A DNA stretch of 64,000 bases from Onthomonas sp964456525 (GCA_964456525.1 CAYWAP010000005.1:4629-68628), one strand, 5' to 3'. Shown: positions 43,519-52,697, counted from the stretch's first letter. Numbers and translations are program-made. The notes: generated by a model from the letters alone, not told the origin.

Positions 43519-44542
43519 TGGTATGCTCCCTTTCCATTGAACTTCCCTGCTCACAGAAGGCGGTCAGCAGCTGCACCACTGCGTCGTAATCCGATCCATG
43601 GATGCGCTCCGTGGGGGTGTGGGTGTAGCGGCAGGGAATGGAAACGCCGCCGGTCAAAATCCCCCCACGGGAAACGTGCATGGGGCCTGCGTCTGTGCCG
43701 CCGCAGGACATCAAATCCATCTGGCAGGGAATTTGATTTGCCAGAGACAGCTCTTTTAACTTCCGGATCATCTGCTCCGAACAGAGGACGCTGTGATCCA
43801 TGACTTTAATGGCCGCGCCTTTACACAAGGTCGTTGTCCCCTCATGAAGCGGCCCCGGCAGGTCATCCGGACACGTTACATCCACACAGATTCCATAGTC
43901 CGGGCGAATGTCATAGCACACCGGCCCGATGCCCCGCATCCCCAGCTCTTCCTGAACCGTAAAGGCAAAGTACAGATCTGCCCCACGGCTGCGGAGGCGG
44001 TGCAAGGTCTCCACCATAGCCGCGCAGCCGGCACGATTGTCCAGGTAGGGGGAGATCACTCTATGTCCATATTTTAAAAAAGGCGTGGCAAAGGCGGCGG
44101 TATCGCCCAGGGAGACCATGTCTCTGGCCTCCTCCTCATTTTGGGCGCCGATGTCGATATACAGGTCGCGCAGCTGCAGCGCCTTTCCCACTTTGTCCTC
44201 ATCGGCGGAGATGACGCCGGTGACGCGGTTTTTGAAGCGAACCGGCGCCTGCAAAATGGAGGCCGGGTCCAGACCGCCCACCGGGGCAAAGCGCAGGAAC
44301 CCCGTCTTTTCAAACCGGGTGACGACGCAGCCCACGCTGTCCATGTGTCCGGCCAGCAGAATCTTGGGGCCGTTGCCCGAGCGGTGAATGACCAGATTCC
44401 CCATGGCGTCCTTCCACATCCCGTCGCCCTTTGTCCTGTCCAGCCCGCTGCGGCAGACACTTTCCAGCAGAGTGCTGACCTCCGCCTCATCTCCGGAGAC
44501 GCCGTGCGCCGCAACCAGACTCTCCAGCAATTTGGTATCCAT
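43487..44542 (-). CDS. M42 family aminopeptidase, third of tandem trio
   Basis: A 351-residue co-catalytic zinc aminopeptidase of the M42/TET family. All expected ligands are visible: His66 and Asp in LAGHMDSVG, the bridging Asp in SPYLDNRAGC, the catalytic Glu pair in FTVQEELGMRG, an Asp in ICVDVTCPDD, and the last His in CRYTHTPTERI. Such proteins form tetrahedral dodecamers that trim short peptides. It lies six bases after the degenerate paralogue and overlaps the Met_gamma_lyase family gene by 32 bases, so the set is one transcript. Confidence 0.93.
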   Translation of the reverse strand: MDTKLLESLVAAHGVSGDEAEVSTLLESVCRSGLDRTKGDGMWKDAMGNLVIHRSGNGPKILLAGHMDSVGCVVTRFEKTGFLRFAPVGGLDPASILQAPVRFKNRVTGVISADEDKVGKALQLRDLYIDIGAQNEEEARDMVSLGDTAAFATPFLKYGHRVISPYLDNRAGCAAMVETLHRLRSRGADLYFAFTVQEELGMRGIGPVCYDIRPDYGICVDVTCPDDLPGPLHEGTTTLCKGAAIKVMDHSVLCSEQMIRKLKELSLANQIPCQMDLMSCGGTDAGPMHVSRGGILTGGVSIPCRYTHTPTERIHGSDYDAVVQLLTAFCEQGSSMEREHTNESEQSHRVF

Positions 44543-44548
44543 ATGTCT

Positions 44549-45601
44549 CTATCCTTTCACGCTGTATCCGAGATGGCTCCCCTGGGCGCGCAGCAGATCC
44601 AACATCGCCTGACAGTCCCCCAGCGAAACCACCCCCATGGGCGCCCCGCGGTAGCGCACCGGGACGGCAAGGGACGCTGCGGCCCGGCCGGCGGCCTGAC
44701 GGCCATAGATGGCGGCGTTCCGGTTCCCCTCGGTTCCCTCCTGCACTTGCCAGGAAATCCCACTCTGCTGCGCTTCGCCGCGCAACTGCTCAAACAGCCC
44801 GCGGTGGAACGCGGCGTGGGCGCCATAGGGGGCGAGCACCACGCCCTTTCCCACCTGGGCACCACGGCTCGGCCCGTCCGCTCCCGGAAAATCCCAGGCG
44901 GCGCAGCCGTCCAGCGAGATGGCGCAGCCGTCATGCCCCTCTGGCTCAGGCGAACGGGCAAAGGCCGCGCCAAAGGCGCCGCGGGCGCCGACCTCACGCT
45001 GCACGGAAAAGACAAAGGTGCAATCCGCACCCGGCGCCTCCTCCAACAGCTTCAAAAGCACCGCGCAGCCCACGCGGCTGTACAGCGCCTTCCCCCGAAA
45101 CAGGCCCGCGCCAAAGGGGCCGCAGTCATCGTCAAAGACGCCGACTGTGCCCAGAGGAACCCGGCGCTTTGCCTCATCCCGTTTCCTGCATCCGATGTCA
45201 ATATAGAGTTCCCTCTCTTTGGGAACCCTTGTCCGCTCCTCTTTGGTGGTCAGATGAATGGGTTTCATGCCAAAGACCCCCAGGATGCGCTCCCGACCCA
45301 GGTACACCCGCTTGCCGATCAGCTGGCGGCGATCTACAGTCCCCACACACTGAAAGCGCAGGGAGCCGTCCTGTGTATAGTCCGAAATGATGACCCCTGT
45401 CTCGTCCATGGCCGCATCCAAAATCACGGCCCGGGCGGCGGCGTCTCGCCCCCCTTTTGGGATGACGATCAAATTGCCAAGGCGGTCCGTGTGCATGCTG
45501 CCAGCATACGGCGCCGCCTTGTCGCGGATATAGTCCCGAACCGCGTCCTCATGGCCGGACACCCCCGGAAGGGCACACAGTTCCTGCAACAGCTCTACCA
45601 T
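44549..45601 (-). CDS. M42-like protein lacking metal ligands (predicted pseudoenzyme)
   Basis: A 350-residue paralogue in the middle of three tandem M42 genes. It aligns end to end with its neighbours, but key sites have changed: the first ligand His is Ala64 (ILDAAMDETG), the bridging Asp of LDNR/LDDR is lost (ALYSRVG at 172-178), the catalytic Glu is Arg202 (VQREVGARG), and the final His is Gly319 (VRYRGAPMG). One Asp (SLDG) and Glu203 remain. The frame is intact, without stops, and the overlap with the upstream gene is seven bases, so it is expressed. A non-catalytic subunit that joins or regulates the active paralogues is the simplest reading. Confidence 0.85.
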   Translation of the reverse strand: MVELLQELCALPGVSGHEDAVRDYIRDKAAPYAGSMHTDRLGNLIVIPKGGRDAAARAVILDAAMDETGVIISDYTQDGSLRFQCVGTVDRRQLIGKRVYLGRERILGVFGMKPIHLTTKEERTRVPKERELYIDIGCRKRDEAKRRVPLGTVGVFDDDCGPFGAGLFRGKALYSRVGCAVLLKLLEEAPGADCTFVFSVQREVGARGAFGAAFARSPEPEGHDGCAISLDGCAAWDFPGADGPSRGAQVGKGVVLAPYGAHAAFHRGLFEQLRGEAQQSGISWQVQEGTEGNRNAAIYGRQAAGRAAASLAVPVRYRGAPMGVVSLGDCQAMLDLLRAQGSHLGYSVKG

Positions 45602-46620
45602 AGGGGCGGCGCCTCCTTTCCAATGTCCCGGACGAAGGCCGCCAGCAGCCGGGCGGTCTCCTTTACGTCCTTTTCCGAAATGACCTCAAGGGGGGTGTGC
45701 ATATATTTCAGCGGGATGCTGAGCACCGCGGTGGACACCCCTTCCCGGGAAATCTGAATCTCCCAGCCGTTGGTGCCCGTGTGGCCCGACATAACCTCCA
45801 CCTCATAGGAGAGGCCAAGGTCATGGCACTTGTCCTTCATCCGCTCGAACATCCAATTGGCGATGTTGGGGCCGCAGCCGATCACCGGGCCGCAGCCCAG
45901 GTCAAAGCCTTCCTCGGTGCTGTCCGCTGTCCTGCCAAAGGTGACATCCACCGCCACAGCGTAATCCGGCCGAATCCGATAGGCGGCGGTAATGGCTCCG
46001 GTGCTGTCCGTCTCCTCCCGGACGGAACCGGTGACATACACATCCACGTCCAGCGGCTCGTGCTCCAGGCACTTCATCGCCTCCACCAGCAGCGCAAAAC
46101 AGGAGCGGTCGTCCAGGGATTTCCCCGCGATCGTTCCCTCACCCAGCAAAAAGCACCCCTCCCGGAAGGAGACCGGCGTCCCCAGGGGGATGTTTGCCTC
46201 CGCCTCCTCCTGGGTGAGGCCCACGTCAATGCGAAGCTCCGCCAGGGGAACCGCCTTGTCCCCCTCCACCGCGGGACCGGCGCAGGTGACAATACCCGGG
46301 ATGGGCGGCTCGGTCAGGACTGTGACCATGCGGTTTGGCAGAACCCGGGGGTCGATGCCGCCCAGCTGGAAAAAGCGCAAGAACCCCTTGTCATAGCCGG
46401 AGACGATCATGCCCACCTCGTCCAGATGGGCATCCAGCAGCATCCGCGGCGCATTCTCCCTGCCGCAGCGTTTCACGCCGATGACCGTGTGGTATGGGTC
46501 AATTTCCACCTCATCCACCCAGGGGCGCAATAGCGACACCGCTGCCTGGGCCACCGCGCGCTCAAAGCCGGCGGGGCCACACAGGGCATTCAGTTTGGAA
46601 ATGGATTCATATACTGTCAA
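45595..46620 (-). CDS. M42 family aminopeptidase, first of tandem trio
   Basis: A 341-residue M42 peptidase. The start is a TTG at 46620: AAGGGGTG lies seven bases upstream and the product begins TVYESISKLNALCGPAGFE, as family members do; the upstream frame to 46842 has no homology. Ligands are present: His65 in LDAHLDEVGM, the Asp in KSLDDRSCF, the Glu pair in SVREETDSTGA, the Asp in VAVDVTFG and the His in LKYMHTPLEVI. The Glu motif departs from the usual QEEVGxRGA, so specificity may differ. It follows murD by 79 bases and overlaps the pseudoenzyme gene by seven. Confidence 0.92.
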   Translation of the reverse strand: MTVYESISKLNALCGPAGFERAVAQAAVSLLRPWVDEVEIDPYHTVIGVKRCGRENAPRMLLDAHLDEVGMIVSGYDKGFLRFFQLGGIDPRVLPNRMVTVLTEPPIPGIVTCAGPAVEGDKAVPLAELRIDVGLTQEEAEANIPLGTPVSFREGCFLLGEGTIAGKSLDDRSCFALLVEAMKCLEHEPLDVDVYVTGSVREETDSTGAITAAYRIRPDYAVAVDVTFGRTADSTEEGFDLGCGPVIGCGPNIANWMFERMKDKCHDLGLSYEVEVMSGHTGTNGWEIQISREGVSTAVLSIPLKYMHTPLEVISEKDVKETARLLAAFVRDIGKEAPPLW

Positions 46621-46699
46621 AGGAAGACACCCCTTTATCCATACGTACATGTGCGCAAAGGCGGCGGGACGCCTGCCCAGCGCCCCGCAGGGAAAGCGG

Positions 46700-48085
46700 T
46701 CACAGGGAGCGAACCAGCTCCTTAAACACGTTCCCGCGCTCCATAAAATTCTTAAAGCAATCGAAAGAGGCGCTGGCCGGGGACAAAATGACGACATCCC
46801 CCTCTTCGGCCAGTGCGGCGGCCTTATGGACAGCGCCGTCAAAGTCCTCCATCATATAGATGGGCAGCTGCTCGGGATCATAACCGGCAGCGTGAACCGC
46901 AGCGTCCCGGATTTTGACGGCCGTCGGGCCGGTCAGAACCAGGCACTTGCAGTGCTCCACCAAATCCGCCCCCATGACATCATAGGGGATGTGCTTGTCA
47001 TAGCCGCCGGCGATCAGGATGACCTTCTGCCGGAAGGAGCGCAGCCCGGCCATGGTGCGGCTGGGACTGGAGGCAATGGAGTCGTTATAATATTTGACCC
47101 CGTCTTTCTCCCGAACCAGCTCAATGCGGTGCTCCACGCCGCCAAATTCCCGGGCGAATTGACGGATGACCCCGTCCGGAACCAGCCCGTCCACCGCGCC
47201 AATGGCCGCCATGTAGTTCTCCACATTGTGGACGCCGGGAATGAGAATCTGGTCAACGGGCAGAACCTGACGGGTTTCCCCATTCTTCTTGACGCAGATG
47301 ACGCCGTCTTCCAGCACGACCCCCTCTTCCAGGGCGTTCTGGCGGGAAAACAGGGTGACCCCTCCCGCCGCCTGGGTGCGGAACTGGTATGTGATGTCAT
47401 TGTCCCGGTTCAGAACAACCTTATCACAGGCGTGCTGGTGCAGGAAGATATTTTTCTTGGCATCGATATACTCCTGCATCCCCTTATGAACATCCAGATG
47501 GTTGGGCGCCAGATTGGTGATGACGGCAATTTCCGGGCTGCAGTCCATGGTCATCAGCTGGAAGGAGGACAGCTCCAGGACGGCAATATCCTCGGGCTTC
47601 ATGGATGCGGTGTCGGGCAGCAGCGGGCGGCCAATGTTGCCGCCCAAGTGGACGGTGTATCCCGCCGCCTCCAGCAGTTTGGCGATGATCGTGGTTGTGG
47701 TGGTCTTGCCGTCAGAGCCGGTGACGGCGATGCGCTTGCAGGGACACACCTGGAAAAAGACCTCCATCTCCGAGGTAATCCGGCTGCCCCGTGTGCGCGC
47801 CGCCTCAAAGGCCGGAATATCGGGCCGGATGCCCGGGGAGCGGAAAATCACATCCTGATCCAGCCCCTCCAGATAATCCTCCCCCAGCTTCAATGTTGCC
47901 CCCAGTTCGGTCAGCTCGTCCAACAGGGCATTGTCCCCAAAGGCCTCCCGGCTCTTCCTGTCGCAGGCGGTGACGGAAATGCCCCGCTGCAAGAGCAGCT
48001 TGATGAGCGGAGTATTGCTGACGCCAATGCCGATAATGGCAACGGTTTGATTCTCTAAGGACGTCAAATATTCTTCAAAGGTCAT
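46700..48085 (-). CDS. murD: UDP-N-acetylmuramoyl-L-alanine--D-glutamate ligase
   Basis: A 461-residue Mur ligase adding D-glutamate to the peptidoglycan precursor. An N-terminal UDP-binding fold (VAIIGIGVSNTPLIKLLLQR) is followed by the ATP P-loop VTGSDGKTTTTTIIAKLLEA, the metal/Lys region NLAPNHLDVHKGMQEYIDAK, GVHNVENYMAAIGAVDG, HRIELVREKDGVKYYNDS and the C-terminal SPASASFDCFKNFMERGNVF. The start at 48085 is fixed by AAGGAGGGG upstream. It lies apart from other mur genes, at the head of the M42-yunB-ligA run. Confidence 0.95.
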   Translation of the reverse strand: MTFEEYLTSLENQTVAIIGIGVSNTPLIKLLLQRGISVTACDRKSREAFGDNALLDELTELGATLKLGEDYLEGLDQDVIFRSPGIRPDIPAFEAARTRGSRITSEMEVFFQVCPCKRIAVTGSDGKTTTTTIIAKLLEAAGYTVHLGGNIGRPLLPDTASMKPEDIAVLELSSFQLMTMDCSPEIAVITNLAPNHLDVHKGMQEYIDAKKNIFLHQHACDKVVLNRDNDITYQFRTQAAGGVTLFSRQNALEEGVVLEDGVICVKKNGETRQVLPVDQILIPGVHNVENYMAAIGAVDGLVPDGVIRQFAREFGGVEHRIELVREKDGVKYYNDSIASSPSRTMAGLRSFRQKVILIAGGYDKHIPYDVMGADLVEHCKCLVLTGPTAVKIRDAAVHAAGYDPEQLPIYMMEDFDGAVHKAAALAEEGDVVILSPASASFDCFKNFMERGNVFKELVRSL

Positions 48086-48115
48086 GCCAGACCCCTCCTT
48101 TTTACATACAGAGGT

Positions 48116-48144
48116 ATTATAGCCCATCATGTACCTGATTTCAA
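48116..48144 (-). promoter_or_regulatory. Sigma-A promoter for the murD-ligA run
   Basis: Minus strand TTGAAA, 17-base spacer, perfect TATAAT, about 30 bases before the murD start codon. Confidence 0.75.
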
Positions 48145-48362
48145 CCGACAATTGGCGCTCTTCGGGGGATTTGCCCTCCCGCGCGTCCCCCTTCGATGCC
48201 AACGCCCGGTTTCCGACGCCCTTCTTTTCTGCATCTCTCTGTTAATTCGTTAAATTGCGAAATCCGCCCCGGGTTTTCCGCGGCAAATTCGTACCTGCGG
48301 CTATGGCGGATCGGGGAATCGTCTGTTATAATAGGGAAAGCAACTGATATGGAGGAGACACT

Positions 48363-48965
48363 ATGAACATCGTATGCCTGGATATGGAGGGCGTTCTGGT
48401 TCCCGAAATCTGGATCGCATTCTCCAAAGCAAGCGGCATCCCGGAACTGCAGCGCACCACCCGTGATGAGCCGGATTACAACAAGCTGATGCAGTGGCGG
48501 CTCAGCGTCGTGAACGCCCACGGCCTGGGGCTGAAGGAAATTCAAGAGACCATCGCCACCATTGATCCCCTGCCCGGCGCCCGGGAATTTCTGGACGAAC
48601 TGCGCTCCCTGACCCAGGTGATTGTCATCAGCGACACCTTCACCCAGTTCGCCAAGCCCCTGATGGAGAAGCTGGGCTGGCCCACCCTCTTTTGCAACTC
48701 TCTGGAGGTGGCCCCTGACGGCAAAATCATCGATTTCAAAATGCGGATTCAGGACTCCAAGCTGTCTACCGTCAGAGCTTTGCAGTCCATCGGCTACGAC
48801 ACCATCGCCGTGGGCGACAGTTACAACGACCTGGCCATGATTCGCGCCAGCAAGGCCGGTTTCCTCTTCCGGAGCACCGGCCCCATCAAGGCCGACAATC
48901 CGGACATCCCCGCATGGGAAACCTTTGATGAGCTGCTGTCCGCCATCAAGGCCAACCTGGATTGA
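48363..48965 (+). CDS. thrH: Phosphoserine phosphatase / homoserine phosphotransferase
   Basis: A 200-residue HAD-family enzyme. The first motif is CLDMEGVLVPEIW, where Asp7 is the nucleophile and Glu9 replaces the usual second Asp, a mark of ThrH. VISDTFTQF (motif 2), the Lys in DSKLSTVRAL (motif 3) and VGDSYNDLAMIRASKAGFLF (motif 4) follow. ThrH of Pseudomonas removes phosphate from phosphoserine and can pass it to homoserine; here it likely serves serine synthesis. A TATAAT -10 box lies at 48327-48332, though the -35 is poor. Terminator follows at 49006. Confidence 0.95.
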   Translation: MNIVCLDMEGVLVPEIWIAFSKASGIPELQRTTRDEPDYNKLMQWRLSVVNAHGLGLKEIQETIATIDPLPGAREFLDELRSLTQVIVISDTFTQFAKPLMEKLGWPTLFCNSLEVAPDGKIIDFKMRIQDSKLSTVRALQSIGYDTIAVGDSYNDLAMIRASKAGFLFRSTGPIKADNPDIPAWETFDELLSAIKANLD

Positions 48966-49005
48966 GGTTCCTGCACCGCCGCTTTCCATCCCTTCACAGT
49001 CTAAT

Positions 49006-49042
49006 CGCCCCCTTTGCCGTCGCCGACAAGGGGGCGTTTTTT
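49006..49042 (+). terminator. Rho-independent terminator after thrH
   Basis: Arms CGCCCCCTT and AAGGGGGCG are followed by six T residues. Confidence 0.85.
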
Positions 49043-49127
49043 ATGGCACCCCCTCCCAAGAGCCGGTTTTCCGCCTCCGGCGGCGCTGCTTAAAATTTAA
49101 AATTCTTTCTCCGTCCTGTAGGCTGAA

Positions 49128-49157
49128 TTGCAAAAACGATCCCTTCGGTGGTATACT
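49128..49157 (+). promoter_or_regulatory. Sigma-A promoter for glycerate kinase
   Basis: TTGCAA, 18-base spacer, TATACT, about 25 bases before the GTG start codon. Confidence 0.7.
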
Positions 49158-49180
49158 AAGCCGGAAAGAAGGGATATACT

Positions 49181-50416
49181 GTGAATCAAAGGATGCGCAA
49201 CGAGGCCGACCGGATCATTGCCAAAAGTCTGGAGGCCGTCCTGCCGGACCGCGCCGTCGTCCGGGCGCTGGAGCATTTTCACCCCGGCCCCGGCAAGACC
49301 ATTCTGGTCGCGGTGGGAAAGGCCGCCTGGCAGATGGCATCAACCGGCGTACAGGCCCTGGGACAGGTGGATGCCGGTATCGTCATCACCAAATCCGGCC
49401 ACGTCAAAGGGAGCATTCTCGGCGTGGTCTGCTACGAGGCCGGGCACCCGGTGCCCGATGAAAACAGCTATGCCGCCACACGGGCCGCTCTGGAGCTGGT
49501 GGGAAATTTAACGGCGGAGGACACGGTGCTCTTTCTCCTCTCCGGAGGGGGCAGCGCCCTGTTGGAACAGCCCCTTCTCCCGGCTTTGGAGCTGGCGGAT
49601 ATCACCGCCCAGCTTCTGGCCTGCGGCGCCAACATTGTGGAAATCAACACCATTCGGAAACGTCTCAGCGCCGTGAAAGGCGGCCGCTTTGCCCGCATCT
49701 GCGCCCCGGCAAAGGTGTTCAACATTGTACTGAGCGACATCATTGGCGATCCTCTGGATATGATTGCCAGCGGCCCCGCTTACCCGGATCACTCCACCTG
49801 CGCCCAGGCCCAGTACATTGCGGAGAAATACCGGCTGACCCTCTCCGCCCGGGCAAAGACGCTTCTGGCCCAGGAGACCCCCAAATCTCTTGACAATGTG
49901 GAAACCCGGGTCACCGGCAGCGTCCGGGAGCTTTGCGCTGCCGCGGCCAGCGCGTGTGAGGCTCTGGGGTATCGGCCCATATTGCTCACCGACCGGCTGT
50001 GCTGCGAGGCCCGGGAGGCGGGAAGTTTCCTGGCCTCCATCCTGAAAACCCACGCAGGGGACGGCGTCTCCCTGGCCTTCCTCGCAGGCGGCGAGACCGT
50101 GGTCCACCTCACCGGCAACGGCCTGGGCGGGCGGAATCAGGAGCTGGCGCTGGCCGCAGCCCCCGGCATCGCCGGACTGGTCAACGCCGCCGTGTTCTCT
50201 GTGGGCAGCGACGGCACGGACGGCCCCACCGACGCCGCCGGGGGCTATGTGGACGGGGAGACCATGGCCGCCCTTGGCCGGGCGGGGCTGGACATCCATC
50301 ACGCGCTGCAAAACAACGACGCCTATCACGCCCTGGAGGCCTGCGGCGGCCTGATCATCACCGGCCCCACCGGAACCAACGTCAACGATGTGGCCGTCGC
50401 TCTGCTGAGGGCCTAG
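49181..50416 (+). CDS. Glycerate 2-kinase (GckA/MOFRL type)
   Basis: A 411-residue ATP-dependent kinase of the DUF4147/MOFRL class, which phosphorylates glycerate at the 2-hydroxyl. The N-terminal domain has ILVAVGKAAWQMASTG, GHPVPDENSYAATRAALELV, FLLSGGGSALLEQPL and IRKRLSAVKGGRFA. The MOFRL domain at the end has GGRNQELALAAA and VGSDGTDGPTDAAGGYVDGE. The start is a GTG at 49181, preceded by AAGGGA and within 25 bases of a promoter. Product 2-phosphoglycerate enters glycolysis. It stands alone; trkH starts 220 bases later. Confidence 0.93.
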   Translation: MNQRMRNEADRIIAKSLEAVLPDRAVVRALEHFHPGPGKTILVAVGKAAWQMASTGVQALGQVDAGIVITKSGHVKGSILGVVCYEAGHPVPDENSYAATRAALELVGNLTAEDTVLFLLSGGGSALLEQPLLPALELADITAQLLACGANIVEINTIRKRLSAVKGGRFARICAPAKVFNIVLSDIIGDPLDMIASGPAYPDHSTCAQAQYIAEKYRLTLSARAKTLLAQETPKSLDNVETRVTGSVRELCAAAASACEALGYRPILLTDRLCCEAREAGSFLASILKTHAGDGVSLAFLAGGETVVHLTGNGLGGRNQELALAAAPGIAGLVNAAVFSVGSDGTDGPTDAAGGYVDGETMAALGRAGLDIHHALQNNDAYHALEACGGLIITGPTGTNVNDVAVALLRA

Positions 50417-50635
50417 ACCCTGTTTGCGCCATACCCCCAGACGTTCTCCTTTGTGAAATCTGCTTTCCGGAAGACGATTTGACAGACCGGCAGACTGTGA
50501 TATATACTGTTTTTATGCGATCTTCCCGGGGCAGATTCTCCATTGGGCCGCTTTCCCAAAGGGGAGTACCGGCCCGGCGCCCCGCCTTTTGCAACGCGGG
50601 CAATCACCAGAGCATATTTCCGGGGAGGTTCTCTT

Positions 50636-51982
50636 TTGACACGCAGACCCAAATCCAGACCGGTTCCCGTGGGCGCAGCGAATCCAACCCGCATTCTGGT
50701 GCTCAGCTTTTTTGCCATCATCTCTGTGGGGACGGTGCTGCTGACCTTGCCGGTTTCCCGGGCGCAGGGTTCAGCCACGGACTGGCTGACCGCCCTGTTC
50801 ACAGCCACCAGCGCAACCTGCGTCACCGGCCTTGCGGTGGTGGACACCGGTACCTGGTGGAGCCCCTTTGGTCAGGCCGTCATCCTTGTGATGATTCAGC
50901 TGGGCGGTCTGGGACTCATGACCACCATCCACACCTTTTCCGCCCTGTTGAACCGCAGGCTCACCATGTCCGACCAGCTGGTTCTGATGAACGCGCTGAA
51001 CCTGCAATCCATGCGCGATTTAACCCAGGTCGCCAAAAAATCCTTCCAGATCACCATGGTCTTTGAGCTGACCGGCGCAACCCTCCTCTCCGCCCGGTTT
51101 GTCCCGCAATACGGCGCGATCGGCATTTGGTACGGCATCTTTCACGCTGTTTCCGCCTTTTGCAACGCGGGCTTTGACCTGTTGGGCGGCATGGAATCCT
51201 TTGTCGCGGACCCGGTTGTCTGTCCCGTCCTGATGCTGCTCATCATTTGCTCCGGGCTTGGCTTTTTTGTCTGGACGGAACTTCTCAGCCTGCGAAGCTG
51301 GAAGGGGCTCTCGCTGTACTCCCGGATGGTGCTGACGGCCACCGCCCTCCTCATCGGCTCGGGCACAGTGCTGTTTCTGCTCCTGGAGCGGCGCAATCCG
51401 GACACCCTCGGCCCCCTCTCCCCGGCGGAGAAGGTGCTGGCCGCCCTGTTTCAGTCGGTGACGCTGCGCACGGCCGGTTTTTCCACCGTGGCCCAGGCCG
51501 GACTGACCGAGAGCGGCCAGGCCCTCTCCATCGTATATATGCTCATCGGGGGCTGCTCCGGCTCCACCGCCGGCGGCGTCAAGGTGGGAAGCGCCTGCAT
51601 TTTATGTCTGGCCCTGCGCAGCAGTCTGTCCGGCTCGGAGGCGGTAACCCTCCGCGGCAGGGCCATTCGCCCTGATCAGGTCTTCAGCGCCCTGTCCCTG
51701 GTTCTGCTGGTGGCCATGTCCGCCTTCCTCAGCGCACTTTGCATTTCCTTTTGGGAGCCGTGCCCCTTTCTCAGCGCCCTCTTTGAGACCGCTTCTGCCA
51801 TTGCCACAGTTGGGCTGTCAGCCAACCTGACCGGCAGCCTTTCCCCCCTGTCCTGCATCCTCGTGATCGTATTGATGTATCTGGGGCGGGTGGGCATCCT
51901 CTCCTTCTCCCTGTCGGTATTGACCCGCAGACGGGTGAAGGAAAAGCTGAAATTTCCCTATGTGGATATGCTCATCGGCTGA
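50636..51982 (+). CDS. TrkH/KtrB-type potassium channel subunit
   Basis: A 448-residue membrane protein of the TrkH/KtrB family that carries K+ with a cytosolic RCK partner. Four pore loops are visible: TSATCVTGLAVVDT, SAFCNAGFDLLGG, VTLRTAGFSTV and SAIATVGLSANLTG, plus the intramembrane GGCSGSTAGGVKVG. The start is a TTG at 50636: GGGGAGG lies seven bases upstream, the product then begins TRRPKSRPVPVG, and length fits KtrB; an ATG at 50543 in the same frame is not preceded by a ribosome site. The RCK gene follows after 58 bases. Confidence 0.93.
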   Translation: MTRRPKSRPVPVGAANPTRILVLSFFAIISVGTVLLTLPVSRAQGSATDWLTALFTATSATCVTGLAVVDTGTWWSPFGQAVILVMIQLGGLGLMTTIHTFSALLNRRLTMSDQLVLMNALNLQSMRDLTQVAKKSFQITMVFELTGATLLSARFVPQYGAIGIWYGIFHAVSAFCNAGFDLLGGMESFVADPVVCPVLMLLIICSGLGFFVWTELLSLRSWKGLSLYSRMVLTATALLIGSGTVLFLLLERRNPDTLGPLSPAEKVLAALFQSVTLRTAGFSTVAQAGLTESGQALSIVYMLIGGCSGSTAGGVKVGSACILCLALRSSLSGSEAVTLRGRAIRPDQVFSALSLVLLVAMSAFLSALCISFWEPCPFLSALFETASAIATVGLSANLTGSLSPLSCILVIVLMYLGRVGILSFSLSVLTRRRVKEKLKFPYVDMLIG

Positions 51983-52040
51983 CCGCCACGCGCGGCGTCC
52001 TGCGGGCATATCGTTTCCGCGTTTTGAGGACCATCATGCT

Positions 52041-52697
52041 ATGAAATCCTTTGCCGTGGTTGGCCTGGGCCGCTTTGGCGCCAGCACAGCCCTGGAACTG
52101 ATGGGGCAGGGCTGTCAAGTCCTCGCCATCGACATCAACGAACCCTCTGTGCAGGACATTGCAGACCATGTGACCCGGGCGGTCTGCGCCGATCTGCGGG
52201 ACCCGGAGGTCGTCTCCGACCTGAATCTGACCGCCTGTGACGCTGCCATCGTCTCCATTGGCTCTGACATCAGCACCAGCGTCCTGATCACCCTCAATTT
52301 AAAGGAAGCGGGCGCCCACTGCGTCATTGCCAAGGCCTGCAGCGAGGCACACCGCCGGATTCTGGAAAAGATCGGCGCGGATAAAGTGGTCTTCCCGGAG
52401 CAGGATTACGGCATCCGGATGGCAAGGGATCTTTGCAGGCACAACGCCTACGACTATGTGGAGCTGTCCCCTGAGTGCGCCATTGTCAAGCTGCCCCTGC
52501 CCAAGAGCTGGCGGGGAAAGACGCTGATTGAGCTGAATGTGCGCGCCCGGTACGGCGTCAACGTGTTATCGTTCCGGGCCAGCAACAGCGACAAGGTCGT
52601 GATCTCCCCGGATCCCGCAGTGCCATTGCCTGCCGAGGGCGGCATGGTGACGGTTTTGGCGCCCCGCAGCACCTTACAGAAACTGGAGAAACTCTGA
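52041..52697 (+). CDS. TrkA/KtrA-type potassium uptake regulator (RCK)
   Basis: A 218-residue cytosolic RCK subunit that forms a ring under the membrane protein. The N-terminal NAD/ATP-binding fold begins SFAVVGLGRFGASTALELMG and includes LAIDINEPSVQDIAD; the TrkA_C domain is the last 80 residues, with RYGVNVLSFRASN. One N-domain and one C-domain match KtrA, not the double-length Trk of enteric bacteria. GAGGA precedes the ATG by about ten bases. Its TGA overlaps the ATG of the SpoU methyltransferase by one base. Confidence 0.93.
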   Translation: MKSFAVVGLGRFGASTALELMGQGCQVLAIDINEPSVQDIADHVTRAVCADLRDPEVVSDLNLTACDAAIVSIGSDISTSVLITLNLKEAGAHCVIAKACSEAHRRILEKIGADKVVFPEQDYGIRMARDLCRHNAYDYVELSPECAIVKLPLPKSWRGKTLIELNVRARYGVNVLSFRASNSDKVVISPDPAVPLPAEGGMVTVLAPRSTLQKLEKL

